The translations under genes were made by a program, and so were the position numbers. The notes under the pieces are model-generated. The model saw nothing but the letters and a program-made list of their open reading frames with translations. It searched no databases and was not told the origin of the DNA. From Mycobacterium sp. URHB0044 (GTDB lineage: Bacteria; Actinomycetota; Actinomycetes; Mycobacteriales; Mycobacteriaceae), in assembly GCF_000620625.1 (NCBI RefSeq), contig NZ_JIAW01000006.1:124001-188000 (forward strand): a DNA stretch of 64,000 nt. The letters are read 5' to 3'. Of this stretch, positions 34,831-43,989 are shown piece after piece. Positions within the stretch are counted from its first letter, which is position 1. Every line of letters starts with the position of its first letter.

Positions 34831-35878
34831 CGAACACGTCATCCACCGCGGCGGCGAACCGCATCCGTTCGTCGCCCCGCGGCGCGACGATCCGAATCGC
34901 GTCGGGCTCGACACCGTGTGCCGCACCGAGCACCCGAATCCCGATCCCCCTGCGACACAACGCGTCCGCGATCTCACTCGAGCGCTCGCAGAATGCGTAC
35001 TGGAAGTGCACGTTGGCATTGGCGTGCAGATCCACGCCGTCGATGCCCGCCAGCAGTTCGGCGAGCCAGGCGCTGTCGTCGAGCATCCGGCGGCGGGAGT
35101 CGTCGGCCCAGTCCACGTCGCGCATAGCCGCGCAGGCGACCCGCGCGTCGACGCCGGACAGCCCCCAGTTCTCCTGCACGCCGAACAGTCGCTGCAGAAG
35201 CCGGGCGTTCGGAGCCCACGCGATTCCGGTCCGCGTCGCGGCGATGCCGTAGAACTTCGTGGTCGACTGCAGCACGACGATGTTCGGCGCATCACAACCG
35301 ATGACCGAGCGGGCAACGGGATTCGGCGTGAAACCGACGTACGACTCGTCGACCACCAGAACCGAATCCGGGTGCGCGGCCGCGACCGCCACCAGATCGT
35401 TCGGATCCAGATGCGTGCCGGTCGGATTGTGCGGATTGGAGATGATCACCACGCCCCCGTCGGCAAGCGCGGCGTCGATCTGCTCGACCGAGGGAATCTG
35501 CTCCCCCGCGACGCTGAAGCCCCGCCCCGGGAACGCCTTCAGGTAGTCGGTGTACGCGGGAACCGGAACCCGCACCGTGCGGTGGTCCAGCTCGCGGCCC
35601 ATCGCCCAAATGAATTCGCTTGCACCGCGTCCGGCGATCATCGCGCCGTACCGAACGCCGGTGGCCCAGCGGTAGACGTCGATCATTTGATCCGCCGCGT
35701 CATAGGGATGCAGCACGATGTCCGGCGGCTGAATCGCCCGCAGGGCCGCAACGGCGGCAGGCGCAGGACCGTAGCGGTTGACGCAGGTGCTCAGGTCCAT
35801 GTCGACCCCGCGGCTGGGGTCGCCGCCCTGGGCTCCGAAGTCGGTCGTGGGTGCGGGTTCGGCAATCAGCGTGGTCAT
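34820..35878 (-). CDS. class I/II PLP-dependent aminotransferase (HisC/CobD-like)
   Basis: The protein has 352 residues from the ATG at 35878, with GAGG seven bases upstream; ATG 35884 is an alternative. The PLP Lys is in STTKFYGIAATRTG, the substrate Asn/Pro motif is ISNPHNPTGTHLD, the Asp that contacts the pyridine N is in VVDESYVGF, and the Arg that binds carboxylate is near AIRIVAPRGDERM. The fold is that of histidinol-phosphate aminotransferase and threonine-phosphate decarboxylase. No his or cob genes are nearby. The substrate is unknown; it is translationally linked to the exporter. Confidence 0.8.
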   Translation of the reverse strand: MTTLIAEPAPTTDFGAQGGDPSRGVDMDLSTCVNRYGPAPAAVAALRAIQPPDIVLHPYDAADQMIDVYRWATGVRYGAMIAGRGASEFIWAMGRELDHRTVRVPVPAYTDYLKAFPGRGFSVAGEQIPSVEQIDAALADGGVVIISNPHNPTGTHLDPNDLVAVAAAHPDSVLVVDESYVGFTPNPVARSVIGCDAPNIVVLQSTTKFYGIAATRTGIAWAPNARLLQRLFGVQENWGLSGVDARVACAAMRDVDWADDSRRRMLDDSAWLAELLAGIDGVDLHANANVHFQYAFCERSSEIADALCRRGIGIRVLGAAHGVEPDAIRIVAPRGDERMRFAAAVDDVFDVC

Positions 35879-36092
35879 CGGCATTCCTCGGCAGTCGGGG
35901 GTGCTTGCATGCCGAGTCAAGACCGATGATCACGTCGCCTCACGCGTAGTTCGCTACCCGCATTTCACTTTCGCGTTACGCAGTCCCCGCCCATGGGACG
36001 CCAAATATTCACTTCGCGCCCGCCCGCGATCTCCAGCTGATCTCCACACAACCTCCATGCAACGAGACCCCTGTGAGCTGCACGATTCATGC

Positions 36093-36431
36093 ATGTCAAG
36101 AACACCTTCGAAAGCAGCGGCCAGGCGTGCCGCATCGTTCACCCCCGTTGCGGCAGCCGCCGCCACCATCGGACTGCTGGTTCTGCCTGCCGCGCCGGCC
36201 AGTGCAGAGTCGGCCATCGTCACCATCGGTCAGCTCGAGGCCTCTGGCTTCGACGTGAAGCTCGACCGCATCGGTAGCGCGCCGCTGAACCAATGCGTGG
36301 TCACGAACGTTCGCAACCCCCAGGAGCGCACGGAACTCGTCCGGGTGGACGGCCGCGGCGACCGCGACCGCGTGATCCCGGTCGTCGTCAGCCGGACCAT
36401 CACGGTCTCTCTGGATTGCTCCCACCGCTAG
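36093..36431 (+). CDS. small secreted protein, paralogue family member 3
   Basis: The protein has 112 residues from the ATG at 36093. A basic N-region is followed by a hydrophobic core ending APASAES. The mature part repeats the family pattern TIGQLEASGFDVKLDRIG, CVVTNVRNPQ and TVSLDC, so it is a paralogue of the proteins at 21872 and 22293, about 14 kb away. The upstream leader is not shared with those two, so its regulation probably differs. Confidence 0.78.
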   Translation: MSRTPSKAAARRAASFTPVAAAAATIGLLVLPAAPASAESAIVTIGQLEASGFDVKLDRIGSAPLNQCVVTNVRNPQERTELVRVDGRGDRDRVIPVVVSRTITVSLDCSHR

Positions 36432-36527
36432 CGGCAAAGCATCTGTTTCCCCCGGTCGCTTCGCTCGCCCCCCACGGATCGAGACCCCCGTCGCGCGAAC
36501 ATTAAGGATTGATGAGACGATCCAGAC

Positions 36528-36800
36528 ATGGATGACGACGCGGGGGCGGCTCAGGCGCGAGCGCTGCTTCGAGAGTTGTACGACCACGTTGCTGCCATCT
36601 CCGACAAGCTCGAGGCCGCGGAGCGCGGTGACCATCGCACCTCGGTGCGTGGCGCGGCTCGCGACCGTCGCCATCGGCTGGGGCTGCGCCGGGAACTCTA
36701 CGAGGCACACCGACTCATCGACGGCCTCCATCGCCGATACCCCGAAACCGTTCCCAGCGGCCGTGGGGTCCGCGGCCGCCCGGTGTTGTCAGCCCGCTGA
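36528..36800 (+). CDS. small basic helical protein of unknown function
   Basis: The protein has 90 residues starting MDDDAGAAQARALLREL. It looks entirely alpha-helical, with heptad-like Leu/Ile spacing in LLRELYDHVAAISDKLEAAE and RRELYEAHRLIDGLHRRYP. It is rich in Arg, with no Cys, signal or membrane segment. The ribosome site is poor. It could be a small coiled-coil or DNA/RNA-associated protein; no family is recognised. It is convergent with the amidase gene. Confidence 0.55.
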   Translation: MDDDAGAAQARALLRELYDHVAAISDKLEAAERGDHRTSVRGAARDRRHRLGLRRELYEAHRLIDGLHRRYPETVPSGRGVRGRPVLSAR

Positions 36801-36807
36801 CGGCCGC

Positions 36808-37686
36808 TTAGTCCGTTTCGGCCAGCGCCAGGGCATCGGGCACGACCCTCAACCGCAGCGCCGCCGCGGTGGCTGGTCCCACGACGCCGTCGACCTTCAG
36901 TCCGCGGGTGCGTCGCTGGAATTCCCTGACCGCGGCTTCGGTTGCCGGTCCGAACTGTCCGTCGATCACCAAGTCGCCGGCGTATTGCGGGTACACCGTC
37001 TTGAGCTGCCGTTGGAGTTCGGCGACCTGCGGCCCCTGGGAGCCGCGGTACAGCAGGATGCCGGCGTACTGGCCGATCGGGACCGGCGGTCTCGGTGTCG
37101 GCGCCGGGTCGGGGACGGTGCCGATGCGGGCCTGGATGTCGCGGCGCAGGACGTCCATGTCGATGGCGCCCGGATCCCACTTCCCTTGGGCGCGGCCGCT
37201 GTATTCCTTGTGACCGATCGTGCGGGCGGAGCTTTGTGCGAGGCGACGGTTGATCGCGGCGCAGCAGCGAACGAGCGCGTCGTACTGGGCGTCGGGCCAA
37301 TTCGTTCGGTGTGGCGCATTCGGGCTGGTGCCGCTGTTGGCGCACTCGATGCCGATCATGTGCCAGTTGCCCATGTTGGTCGGCAGCCACGGATACATGC
37401 CGACGCCGGCGTGCCAGGCGACTCCAAGTGCCACGACGGTCACGGTGCCGTCGCGCGCGATGTGCAGCTGCGCCAACGGGCCTGCGAGGTCGGGGCGGCC
37501 GGTGGCGATCGAGGCGGCGCTGGCGTTGTCGGATCCGGTGTGATGCACCATCACTCCTCGGATGTCCTTGAAATCCCCGTGACCACGTTCGCGCCAGCCC
37601 GGATATTCGACGAGATGAACGCCCTCGGCACGCAGAACGTCCGCCAGCCACACCGGGTCGCCGGTCCATGGTCCGGTCTGCGGCAC
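36808..37686 (-). CDS. N-acetylmuramoyl-L-alanine amidase with C-terminal peptidoglycan-binding domain
   Basis: The protein has 292 residues from a GTG at 37686 with TAGGAG at ideal spacing; the longer open frame lacks such a site. The Amidase_2/PGRP domain (about 8-185) has zinc ligands His48 in MVHHTGSDN, His159 in GHKEYSG and Asp171 in KWDPGA, with Glu114 in GIECANS. A Pro-rich linker leads to one PG_binding_1 domain (about 212-285), with two copies of the DG.FGPAT/DGVVGPAT motif. It cleaves the MurNAc-L-Ala bond. No signal peptide is seen, so it could be phage-derived or released on lysis. Confidence 0.85.
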   Translation of the reverse strand: MPQTGPWTGDPVWLADVLRAEGVHLVEYPGWRERGHGDFKDIRGVMVHHTGSDNASAASIATGRPDLAGPLAQLHIARDGTVTVVALGVAWHAGVGMYPWLPTNMGNWHMIGIECANSGTSPNAPHRTNWPDAQYDALVRCCAAINRRLAQSSARTIGHKEYSGRAQGKWDPGAIDMDVLRRDIQARIGTVPDPAPTPRPPVPIGQYAGILLYRGSQGPQVAELQRQLKTVYPQYAGDLVIDGQFGPATEAAVREFQRRTRGLKVDGVVGPATAAALRLRVVPDALALAETD

Positions 37687-37953
37687 TTCGACGCTCCTAT
37701 CGAGTGAGTATGACTTCGAGTGTAGTGCGCCGCTCCGACATTCATCTCCTGCCAGGAGGGCCGTCGTCGCGGTGAGATCATCTGCCTCACACCATGTTTG
37801 CTTGCATTCCGGATTTTCGGAAGGTGTGCAGGTGCGCGTGTGTTCGCGCGAGCTGCTTTCGGTCGCCGAAAAAGTGCGGGAATCTGGGCGGCTGGTCACT
37901 CCTAGCACGTGAACGTAGCCCATCGGAGGCCGCGACACCCAGAGGAGATACCC

Positions 37954-38319
37954 ATGACCACCAACGACGTCCTGCCCCGGTCCACCCGCTGGCGCCAACT
38001 CGTCGGCGCCGGGCTGTTGGCCGCCACGGCCGCCGGCGGACTTGCGGTCGGAACCGCGGCGATCACCAACGCCGACACCAAGACTCAGACCGAGGCGTAC
38101 CGGGACTGCGTTACGCGTGCCACCCCCGACACCCAGATCGTGTGTTGCATCGCGTCGGGCGGACAGGTCAGCACCTGGCCCGACGGTAGCTACATGGGTT
38201 GCGTGACGCGAAACGTCGAATCGAACCCTCCCCCGCGGTCGAACCCATCCGGTTCCACCCCGAAGCCAGGAACGGTGGTCAACCGCGCACCAACCGGCGC
38301 GTCTCTGGCCTCGCCGTAA
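37954..38319 (+). CDS. small secreted Cys-containing protein
   Basis: The protein has 121 residues from the ATG at 37954 with AGAGGAG. A signal peptide (about 12-42) ends AITNADT. The mature region has four Cys: YRDCVTR, VCCIASGG and MGCVTR, then a Pro/Ser-rich tail. No family is recognised. It is divergent from the amidase gene with 267 bases between, which would hold both promoters. Confidence 0.65.
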   Translation: MTTNDVLPRSTRWRQLVGAGLLAATAAGGLAVGTAAITNADTKTQTEAYRDCVTRATPDTQIVCCIASGGQVSTWPDGSYMGCVTRNVESNPPPRSNPSGSTPKPGTVVNRAPTGASLASP

Positions 38320-38345
38320 CCCGTTGCGGGTGCCCGGTGTTCGGG

Positions 38346-39677
38346 CTAGCTGTGCCGTAGCCGGGCGATGATGCCGTCGAGGTCGCGCACGAACATGTTG
38401 GGCCGGAAGATGTGGCCGCCGGGCTCCTCGTGCGCCTCGTGTGGGATGCCTGCGGTGGTGAGGCGTTGGCGAAACTCCCGCTGGCCGGCAAGCACCTGGG
38501 TCTCCTGCACACTGTCGAACCAGTTGACCGGGTCCGGACTGGTGCCTGCCACCAGGAAGATCCGCTTGTTCCGGTAGCTCTCGATGCGCTCGACGGGGTT
38601 GTCGGAACTGACCCTGAACTCATCCCACGGCACGCCGTAGACCGTGGCGCCGCCCAATTCCACGACGGCCGAACTCAAGTTCGCCCAATGCACGACGAGG
38701 CCGCCGTCGCGTCGCAGACTTGCCGGACCGGAATGGCTGCTCACCGACGCGAAGTGGCCGTAGTACTTCGCCGCGTACTTCAGCGCGCCGAACCCGCCCA
38801 TCGAAAACCCGGACACCGCACGGCCGTCGTACTCGGCGAACGTCCGGAAGTTCGCCTCGATCCAGGGGATCAGCTGGGCGATGTGGAAGGTCTCCCAATT
38901 CCGCGGGCCGACGAACGATCCGACGGGATTGGAGTACCAGCCCGCCTGACCACCATCTGGCATGACGACGATGATCGGCTTGCCGGCGGTCAGTTGTCGG
39001 ATGCCGAGAAAGTCGAACTGGCGGAAGTCCGCGGCACCGCCGTGCAACATGTAGAGGACGGGATAGGTGCGTCCGCTGGTGCGGTAGTCGTCGGGAAGCA
39101 GGACGTTGACGCCGGGGTTCCAGCCGATGGCGCTGGTCTGAAATCGGTAGTACCACAGGCGAGGATCGTTCTCGTTGCGGTCGACGATGGTCAGCCCGAA
39201 CCCGTCGCTGCGACCGAGGTATGCGACGAGTTCTTGCCCGGGGTTGATGGCGGCGGGATCCGTGATGCCGTTGACGGCGGCGAGCTGTGGATAGAGCGAG
39301 GCGTCGCCATAGAAGCGCGACGCCACCGCCGACAGCGTGTCTCCCGCGACGACGGTGTATCGGGTGGCGTCCGGAATGATCAGACGCTGGCCCGCATGGA
39401 TGGTGTTGGGATCGGAAATTCCATTGGCCGCGGCGATCAGGCGATCGAGTTCGGCGCCGCCCTGGAAGCGCAATGCCAACGCAGACAGCGTGTCCCCCGC
39501 GGCAACCGTGTATCGGGTGAAGTCGGGAAGTATCAACCGTTGACCGACGTCGATGTCCCCCGGATCGGCGATGCCGCTGGCCGTGGCGATCAGCCGATAC
39601 AGTTCCGCATCACCGTAGAAGCGCAATGCCAATTGCCACAGCGTTTCCCCCGCGACGACCGTATGTGTTCTGACCAT
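38346..39677 (-). CDS. triple-LysM protein fused to an esterase-D/Ag85-like alpha/beta hydrolase
   Basis: The protein has 443 residues from the ATG at 39677 with GAAGGGG. Three LysM domains lie at about 3-51, 55-102 and 106-153 (pattern HTVVAGETLWQLALRFYG...GQRLILP). A PF00756-type esterase domain follows (about 175-443) with the nucleophile Ser292 in SGFSMGGFG and the terminal His in PGGHIFRPN. LysM binds peptidoglycan, so the enzyme would act at the cell wall. No signal peptide is visible, which is odd. Neighbours are receptor kinases and an Ag85-like gene. Confidence 0.85.
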   Translation of the reverse strand: MVRTHTVVAGETLWQLALRFYGDAELYRLIATASGIADPGDIDVGQRLILPDFTRYTVAAGDTLSALALRFQGGAELDRLIAAANGISDPNTIHAGQRLIIPDATRYTVVAGDTLSAVASRFYGDASLYPQLAAVNGITDPAAINPGQELVAYLGRSDGFGLTIVDRNENDPRLWYYRFQTSAIGWNPGVNVLLPDDYRTSGRTYPVLYMLHGGAADFRQFDFLGIRQLTAGKPIIVVMPDGGQAGWYSNPVGSFVGPRNWETFHIAQLIPWIEANFRTFAEYDGRAVSGFSMGGFGALKYAAKYYGHFASVSSHSGPASLRRDGGLVVHWANLSSAVVELGGATVYGVPWDEFRVSSDNPVERIESYRNKRIFLVAGTSPDPVNWFDSVQETQVLAGQREFRQRLTTAGIPHEAHEEPGGHIFRPNMFVRDLDGIIARLRHS

Positions 39678-39955
39678 TCGTTCACCCCTTCGGTTGCGAT
39701 TGCCCGATCTCCATCTTGCGCGCAGACGCGTGAGTGGTGGCGGGCTGCCACTGAACCGGACGGTCAGGTAGAGATGGCCGGAAGTCGTTGCCATCCTTGG
39801 CAGATCGCGGAGCCTCACTGAAGCACCGGTGTGCTCGTCGGCGTGGAATCGAGCGTAGTACTCGGCCCCGACTTCGTGGGTGGGGTCCGATCAACTCCCA
39901 GGCGGATGCCCAGTTTGTCCACCTACGCGACGGCTGGCTGGTCTATGGTGAGCCG

Positions 39956-41857
39956 GTGGACGGGACGCCGTTCGGTCGTTACCAGCTGATCGACCTGCTT
40001 GGCCGCGGCGGGATGGGCGAGGTGTGGCGCGCCCACGACACCACCATCGATCGCGTAGTGGCGCTGAAGATGCTGCTGCCCCATTACGCACGGGACCCCG
40101 ACTTCGAGAAGCGGTTCCGCCGCGAAGCCCGCGCCGCGGCAGGGCTGAGCGACCCCCATGTCGTACCGATCTATGACGTCGGCGAAATCGAGGGTCGCCT
40201 CTTCGTCACCATGCGCCTGATCAACGGCGTCGACCTTCAAACGCTGTTGAACAATGGCCCACTCGAACCGCACCGCGCGGTGCGCATCATCGAGCAGATC
40301 GCGGGGGCGCTGCACAACGCCCACCAGGCGGGTCTGGTGCACCGCGACGTCAAACCGTCCAACATCCTGCTCACCCCCGACGACTTCGCCTACCTCATCG
40401 ACTTCGGCATCGCCCGCGCCGCAGGCGACACCGCGTTGACGTCGGCCAACACCACCATCGGAACGTGGGCCTACATGGCCCCCGAACGCTTCAGCACCGG
40501 GGAGGTCCAACCCAGCTCCGACGTCTACGCCCTGGCGTGCGTGCTCTACCAGTGCCTGACCGGCCATCCCCCGTTTCCCGGTGAGGCACTGGAGCAGGTC
40601 GCGGTGGGCCACATGGTCACCCCACCGCCCAAACCATCCGACGAACACGACACGGTCCCCACCGCGATGGACGACGTGATCGCCACCGGCCTTGCCAAGA
40701 AACCCAACGAGCGCTACCCGAACGCCATCGAGATGGCCGCCGCCGCACGACGGGCCATCACCGGCCAAACGAGCGAGATCCCGCCGGCCGCACCGGTTCC
40801 GCCGTACCCGGCATACGCCCAACCATGGGAATCCAGCGGCGAGTCGCCCACTGCACCCGCACGCTTTGGTGCGCCGCCACCCGCGGGAAGCCGCCGTCGC
40901 CGCGTACTTTTTGGGGCGCTGGCCGGCGTCGTGCTGCTGATCGCAGGTGGCGTCGTCGCCGCCGTGACGCTCACCCGGGACGACGATCCCGCCGTTGCCG
41001 AGCCACCTAGTGCATTGCCCACGACGCGCAATCCCGGTCCTCCGCCGAACACCGGGCCCTTCACCGGGGTCTATCGGGCCAACTTCGGCCCGATCACCCA
41101 CCTCAACGACGTTCCAGGCCCGGATACGACGAAGCCAACCGACACGTACGCCGTCCGCTCGGCGTGCCGGCCCACGGGCTGTGTGGCGACCGCGTCACGC
41201 CTCAGCGGTTCGACCGCATTTGCCTCGCCGATGGTGTTCGACGAGATCGGTGGGAGCTGGTTGGTGGTGGGTATCGGCTCCGTTGAGTGCCAGAGCGATC
41301 CGGCCGCCGAAAGCTGGCAGGTGCTCACGCTTCAGCCGCGTCCCGACGGCACCCTCAGCGGTGCGTACACCGCCACCACCAGCAACGACTGCGTGAGCAA
41401 ACGCACCGTAACCTTCACCCGCACGGGAGACGTCGACGTCGAGAGCCTGCCCGACCCGGTCGCCCTGCCACCACGCGTGGTGTCGCCGGCCGAGGCGCTG
41501 CACGGCAGCTACCACCAGACGCGAACCTTCCCCACGATGGGGCAACGACAGCAGACGGACTTTCAAGTGCGGACGGACTGTCTGCGTACCGGCGACCGGT
41601 GCATGAGCTTCTTTCACGGTGCTGCGGGTGAGGTGGAACCGCTGGTCTTCGGGGACGGTATCTGGACCACGAATACCGAGCACGACAATGCGTGCCGGGG
41701 CGGCACGATGCACGTGAAGAAGAGCGGGCAGTATCCGCTGCCTCAGCCACTGCAGAATCCGATCACGCTGCTCACCGGACACGGCCGACAGGATCAGACG
41801 CAACCATGTGCGACGTCGGTCGAGTTCGACGAAACATTCACGCGCACCGGAGATTAG
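39956..41857 (+). CDS. receptor Ser/Thr protein kinase, first of a tandem pair
   Basis: The protein has 633 residues from the GTG at 39956, matched to the same start in its duplicate. The kinase domain (about 8-270) has GRGGMGEVW, Lys38, HRDVKPSN with Asp131, DFG Asp149 and MAPERF. A Pro-rich linker leads to one TM helix at about 317-339. The ectodomain (about 350-633) comprises two related halves, each with a G.Y start, a Cys-x4-5-Cys pair, a W and a TFTRTGD end. All catalytic residues are intact. It is not one of the M. tuberculosis kinases I can name. Confidence 0.82.
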   Translation: MDGTPFGRYQLIDLLGRGGMGEVWRAHDTTIDRVVALKMLLPHYARDPDFEKRFRREARAAAGLSDPHVVPIYDVGEIEGRLFVTMRLINGVDLQTLLNNGPLEPHRAVRIIEQIAGALHNAHQAGLVHRDVKPSNILLTPDDFAYLIDFGIARAAGDTALTSANTTIGTWAYMAPERFSTGEVQPSSDVYALACVLYQCLTGHPPFPGEALEQVAVGHMVTPPPKPSDEHDTVPTAMDDVIATGLAKKPNERYPNAIEMAAAARRAITGQTSEIPPAAPVPPYPAYAQPWESSGESPTAPARFGAPPPAGSRRRRVLFGALAGVVLLIAGGVVAAVTLTRDDDPAVAEPPSALPTTRNPGPPPNTGPFTGVYRANFGPITHLNDVPGPDTTKPTDTYAVRSACRPTGCVATASRLSGSTAFASPMVFDEIGGSWLVVGIGSVECQSDPAAESWQVLTLQPRPDGTLSGAYTATTSNDCVSKRTVTFTRTGDVDVESLPDPVALPPRVVSPAEALHGSYHQTRTFPTMGQRQQTDFQVRTDCLRTGDRCMSFFHGAAGEVEPLVFGDGIWTTNTEHDNACRGGTMHVKKSGQYPLPQPLQNPITLLTGHGRQDQTQPCATSVEFDETFTRTGD

Positions 41858-41958
41858 CGCTCAACAAGGGAGGGAGCGCAGCCGACACTGGACAGGTTGA
41901 ACTGCGGCAACAACCCCATCACGCCCACAGACGGTGCCGTGGTCGTTATCGTGAGCCG

Positions 41959-43875
41959 GTGGAGGGGACGCCTTTTGGCCGCTACCAGCTGATCGAGCTG
42001 CTGGGTCGCGGTGGTATGGGCGAGGTGTGGCGTGCCCATGACACGTCCATCGGCCGGACCGTCGCGCTGAAGATGCTGCTTCCACACTTCTCCCAGGACC
42101 CCGAGTTCGAGCAGCGGTTCCGCCGCGAAGCCCGCGCCGCGGCACGCCTCGACGATCCCCACGTCGTGCCGATCTATGACGTCGGGGAGATCGACGGCCG
42201 CCTGTTCGTCACCATGCAGCTGATCGACGGCCAGGAACTGCAAACCGTGTTGGACGCCGGGGCGTTGGACGTCGAGCGCGCGGTGCACGTCATCGAGCAG
42301 ATCGCGTCGGCGTTGCACAGCGCCCATCGGGTGGGCCTGGTGCACCGCGACGTCAAACCGTCCAACATCCTGCTCGCCGCCAACGACTTCGCTTACCTCA
42401 TCGACTTCGGCATCGCCCGCGCCGCCGGTGACACCGCGTTGACGTCGGCCAGCACCACCATCGGAACGTGGGCCTACATGGCGCCCGAGCGCTTCAACGC
42501 CGGGGAGATTCAGCCGAGTTCGGACGTCTACGCGTTGGCCTGTGTGCTGTATCAGTGCCTGACTGGCGAACTGCCGTTCCCGGGCAGCACGTTCGAACAG
42601 GTCGCGGTTGGACACATGGTCACCCCACCGCCGAAACCGTCCGAGGAGAACGCCGCGGTCCCCACCGCGATGGACGAGGTGATCGCCACCGGACTTGCCA
42701 AGAAACCCAGTGAGCGCTATCCCAGCACCGTCGAGTTGGCCGCCGCCGCACGACGCGCCGTCACCGAGCCCAGCCGCCAAATGCCTTCGCCATCAACCGA
42801 TCCCGCCCACACCCAGCCGTGGCATTCCAGCAGCGAGTCACCCACCGCGCCCGCGCGCCTTGGCGCGATCCCACCGCCGCAGGCAAGGAAGCCGCCGGGA
42901 CGGCGTCGCGGTGTCGTGCTCGGCGCCCTAGTGGGTGTCGTCCTGTTGATCGCCGCCGGCGTCGTTGCGGCCGTTACTCTCGGGGGCGACGACGAGCGGG
43001 GCGCTGCCGCGCCGTCCGCTGTTGCGCCGCCCACTAGCGCTGGCCCGGAACCCAATACGGGCCCCTTCACCGGTGTCTATCGCGCCGACTTCGGCGCAGC
43101 CACCGCACTCAACGGCGCGCAGGTGCCCGGTACGTCACCGTCGACCGGCACGTACGCGGTGCGCTCGGTGTGCGACTCCGGCGGGTGCGTGGCGACCGCG
43201 TCGAAGATGAAGGGCGAAGAGGCCTTCGCAGCGACGATGGTGTTCGACGAGGTGGGCGAACAATGGTTGTCCGTCGTCGTCGCTCCCGGACAGTGCAAGG
43301 GCGCGCAGACCGAGACCTGGCAGGTGTTCAGGGTGCAACCGCGTCCCGACGGCGGTCTGACCGGTGAATACACCAGGACCACCGGCGACCAGTGCGCGGA
43401 GAAGCGGACCGTGACTTTCACCCGCACCGGCGATCTCGACCTCGACGCCGATTTCTACACCCCGGCGGATCCGGCCGGCCTCCCACCGCGGGTGGTGTCG
43501 CCCGCCGAAGCGCTGCGCGGCCGCTATCACGTCACGCGAACGTTCACGATGAAGGGCCTCCCGGTACTGCAGGCGGACGCACCCGTCGTCACCGACTGCT
43601 TGCGCACCGGAGATCGGTGCATGAGCTACTTCGCCATCTCGGCGGGCGACCTCCCCCTGGTATTCGACGGCGGGAAGTGGGCGTGGACCGACCGCACGGA
43701 AGGCCCATGCCCGAACGGCGATCTGTCGACGCTGAAGGCCGACGCCCAATTCCCGCTGCCGCAGCCCCCGCAGAATCCGATCGCGCAGCTCAGCGGGCGC
43801 GGCACGTGGGTGCAGACCGGGAGCTGCGCGATCGACTTGCAGTTCGACGAAACCTTTACGCGCACGGGCGATTAA
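41959..43875 (+). CDS. receptor Ser/Thr protein kinase, second of a tandem pair
   Basis: The protein has 638 residues from a GTG at 41959 in the same context as the first copy. It aligns with the preceding kinase along its length: Lys38, Asp131 and Asp149 are in identical positions, the TM is at about 316-340, and the same two-half ectodomain ends DETFTRTGD. The kinase domains are more alike than the ectodomains, so ligand specificity may have diverged after duplication. It is 101 bases downstream of the first copy. Confidence 0.82.
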   Translation: MEGTPFGRYQLIELLGRGGMGEVWRAHDTSIGRTVALKMLLPHFSQDPEFEQRFRREARAAARLDDPHVVPIYDVGEIDGRLFVTMQLIDGQELQTVLDAGALDVERAVHVIEQIASALHSAHRVGLVHRDVKPSNILLAANDFAYLIDFGIARAAGDTALTSASTTIGTWAYMAPERFNAGEIQPSSDVYALACVLYQCLTGELPFPGSTFEQVAVGHMVTPPPKPSEENAAVPTAMDEVIATGLAKKPSERYPSTVELAAAARRAVTEPSRQMPSPSTDPAHTQPWHSSSESPTAPARLGAIPPPQARKPPGRRRGVVLGALVGVVLLIAAGVVAAVTLGGDDERGAAAPSAVAPPTSAGPEPNTGPFTGVYRADFGAATALNGAQVPGTSPSTGTYAVRSVCDSGGCVATASKMKGEEAFAATMVFDEVGEQWLSVVVAPGQCKGAQTETWQVFRVQPRPDGGLTGEYTRTTGDQCAEKRTVTFTRTGDLDLDADFYTPADPAGLPPRVVSPAEALRGRYHVTRTFTMKGLPVLQADAPVVTDCLRTGDRCMSYFAISAGDLPLVFDGGKWAWTDRTEGPCPNGDLSTLKADAQFPLPQPPQNPIAQLSGRGTWVQTGSCAIDLQFDETFTRTGD

Positions 43876-43916
43876 CGCGCGATGCCTGGTTTGCGCAAAC
43901 CGGCCACCCGTGTTCG

Positions 43917-43968
43917 CCAAGAATGTGCCAAGAAGTTCGCTGCAACCTTCCCGTGAGCGGCCGCTACG
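43917..43968 (+). promoter_or_regulatory. direct-repeat control element upstream of the small secreted protein
   Basis: It contains two 11-bp direct repeats, GCCAAGAATGT and GCCAAGAAGTT (43917-43938), then GCAACCTT and a CGGCC block. The same array occurs at 45289-45340 before the CDP-alcohol phosphatidyltransferase-like gene. An 11-bp direct-repeat layout is typical of OmpR/PhoB-type response regulators. Confidence 0.5.
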
Positions 43969-43989
43969 GCTGCAATGGAAGGAAGCGAA

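Noticed and set aside
36808..37686. Prophage origin of the amidase
   Set aside because: The architecture resembles phage lysins, but no integrase, holin, capsid or attachment site is near, so a prophage was not called.
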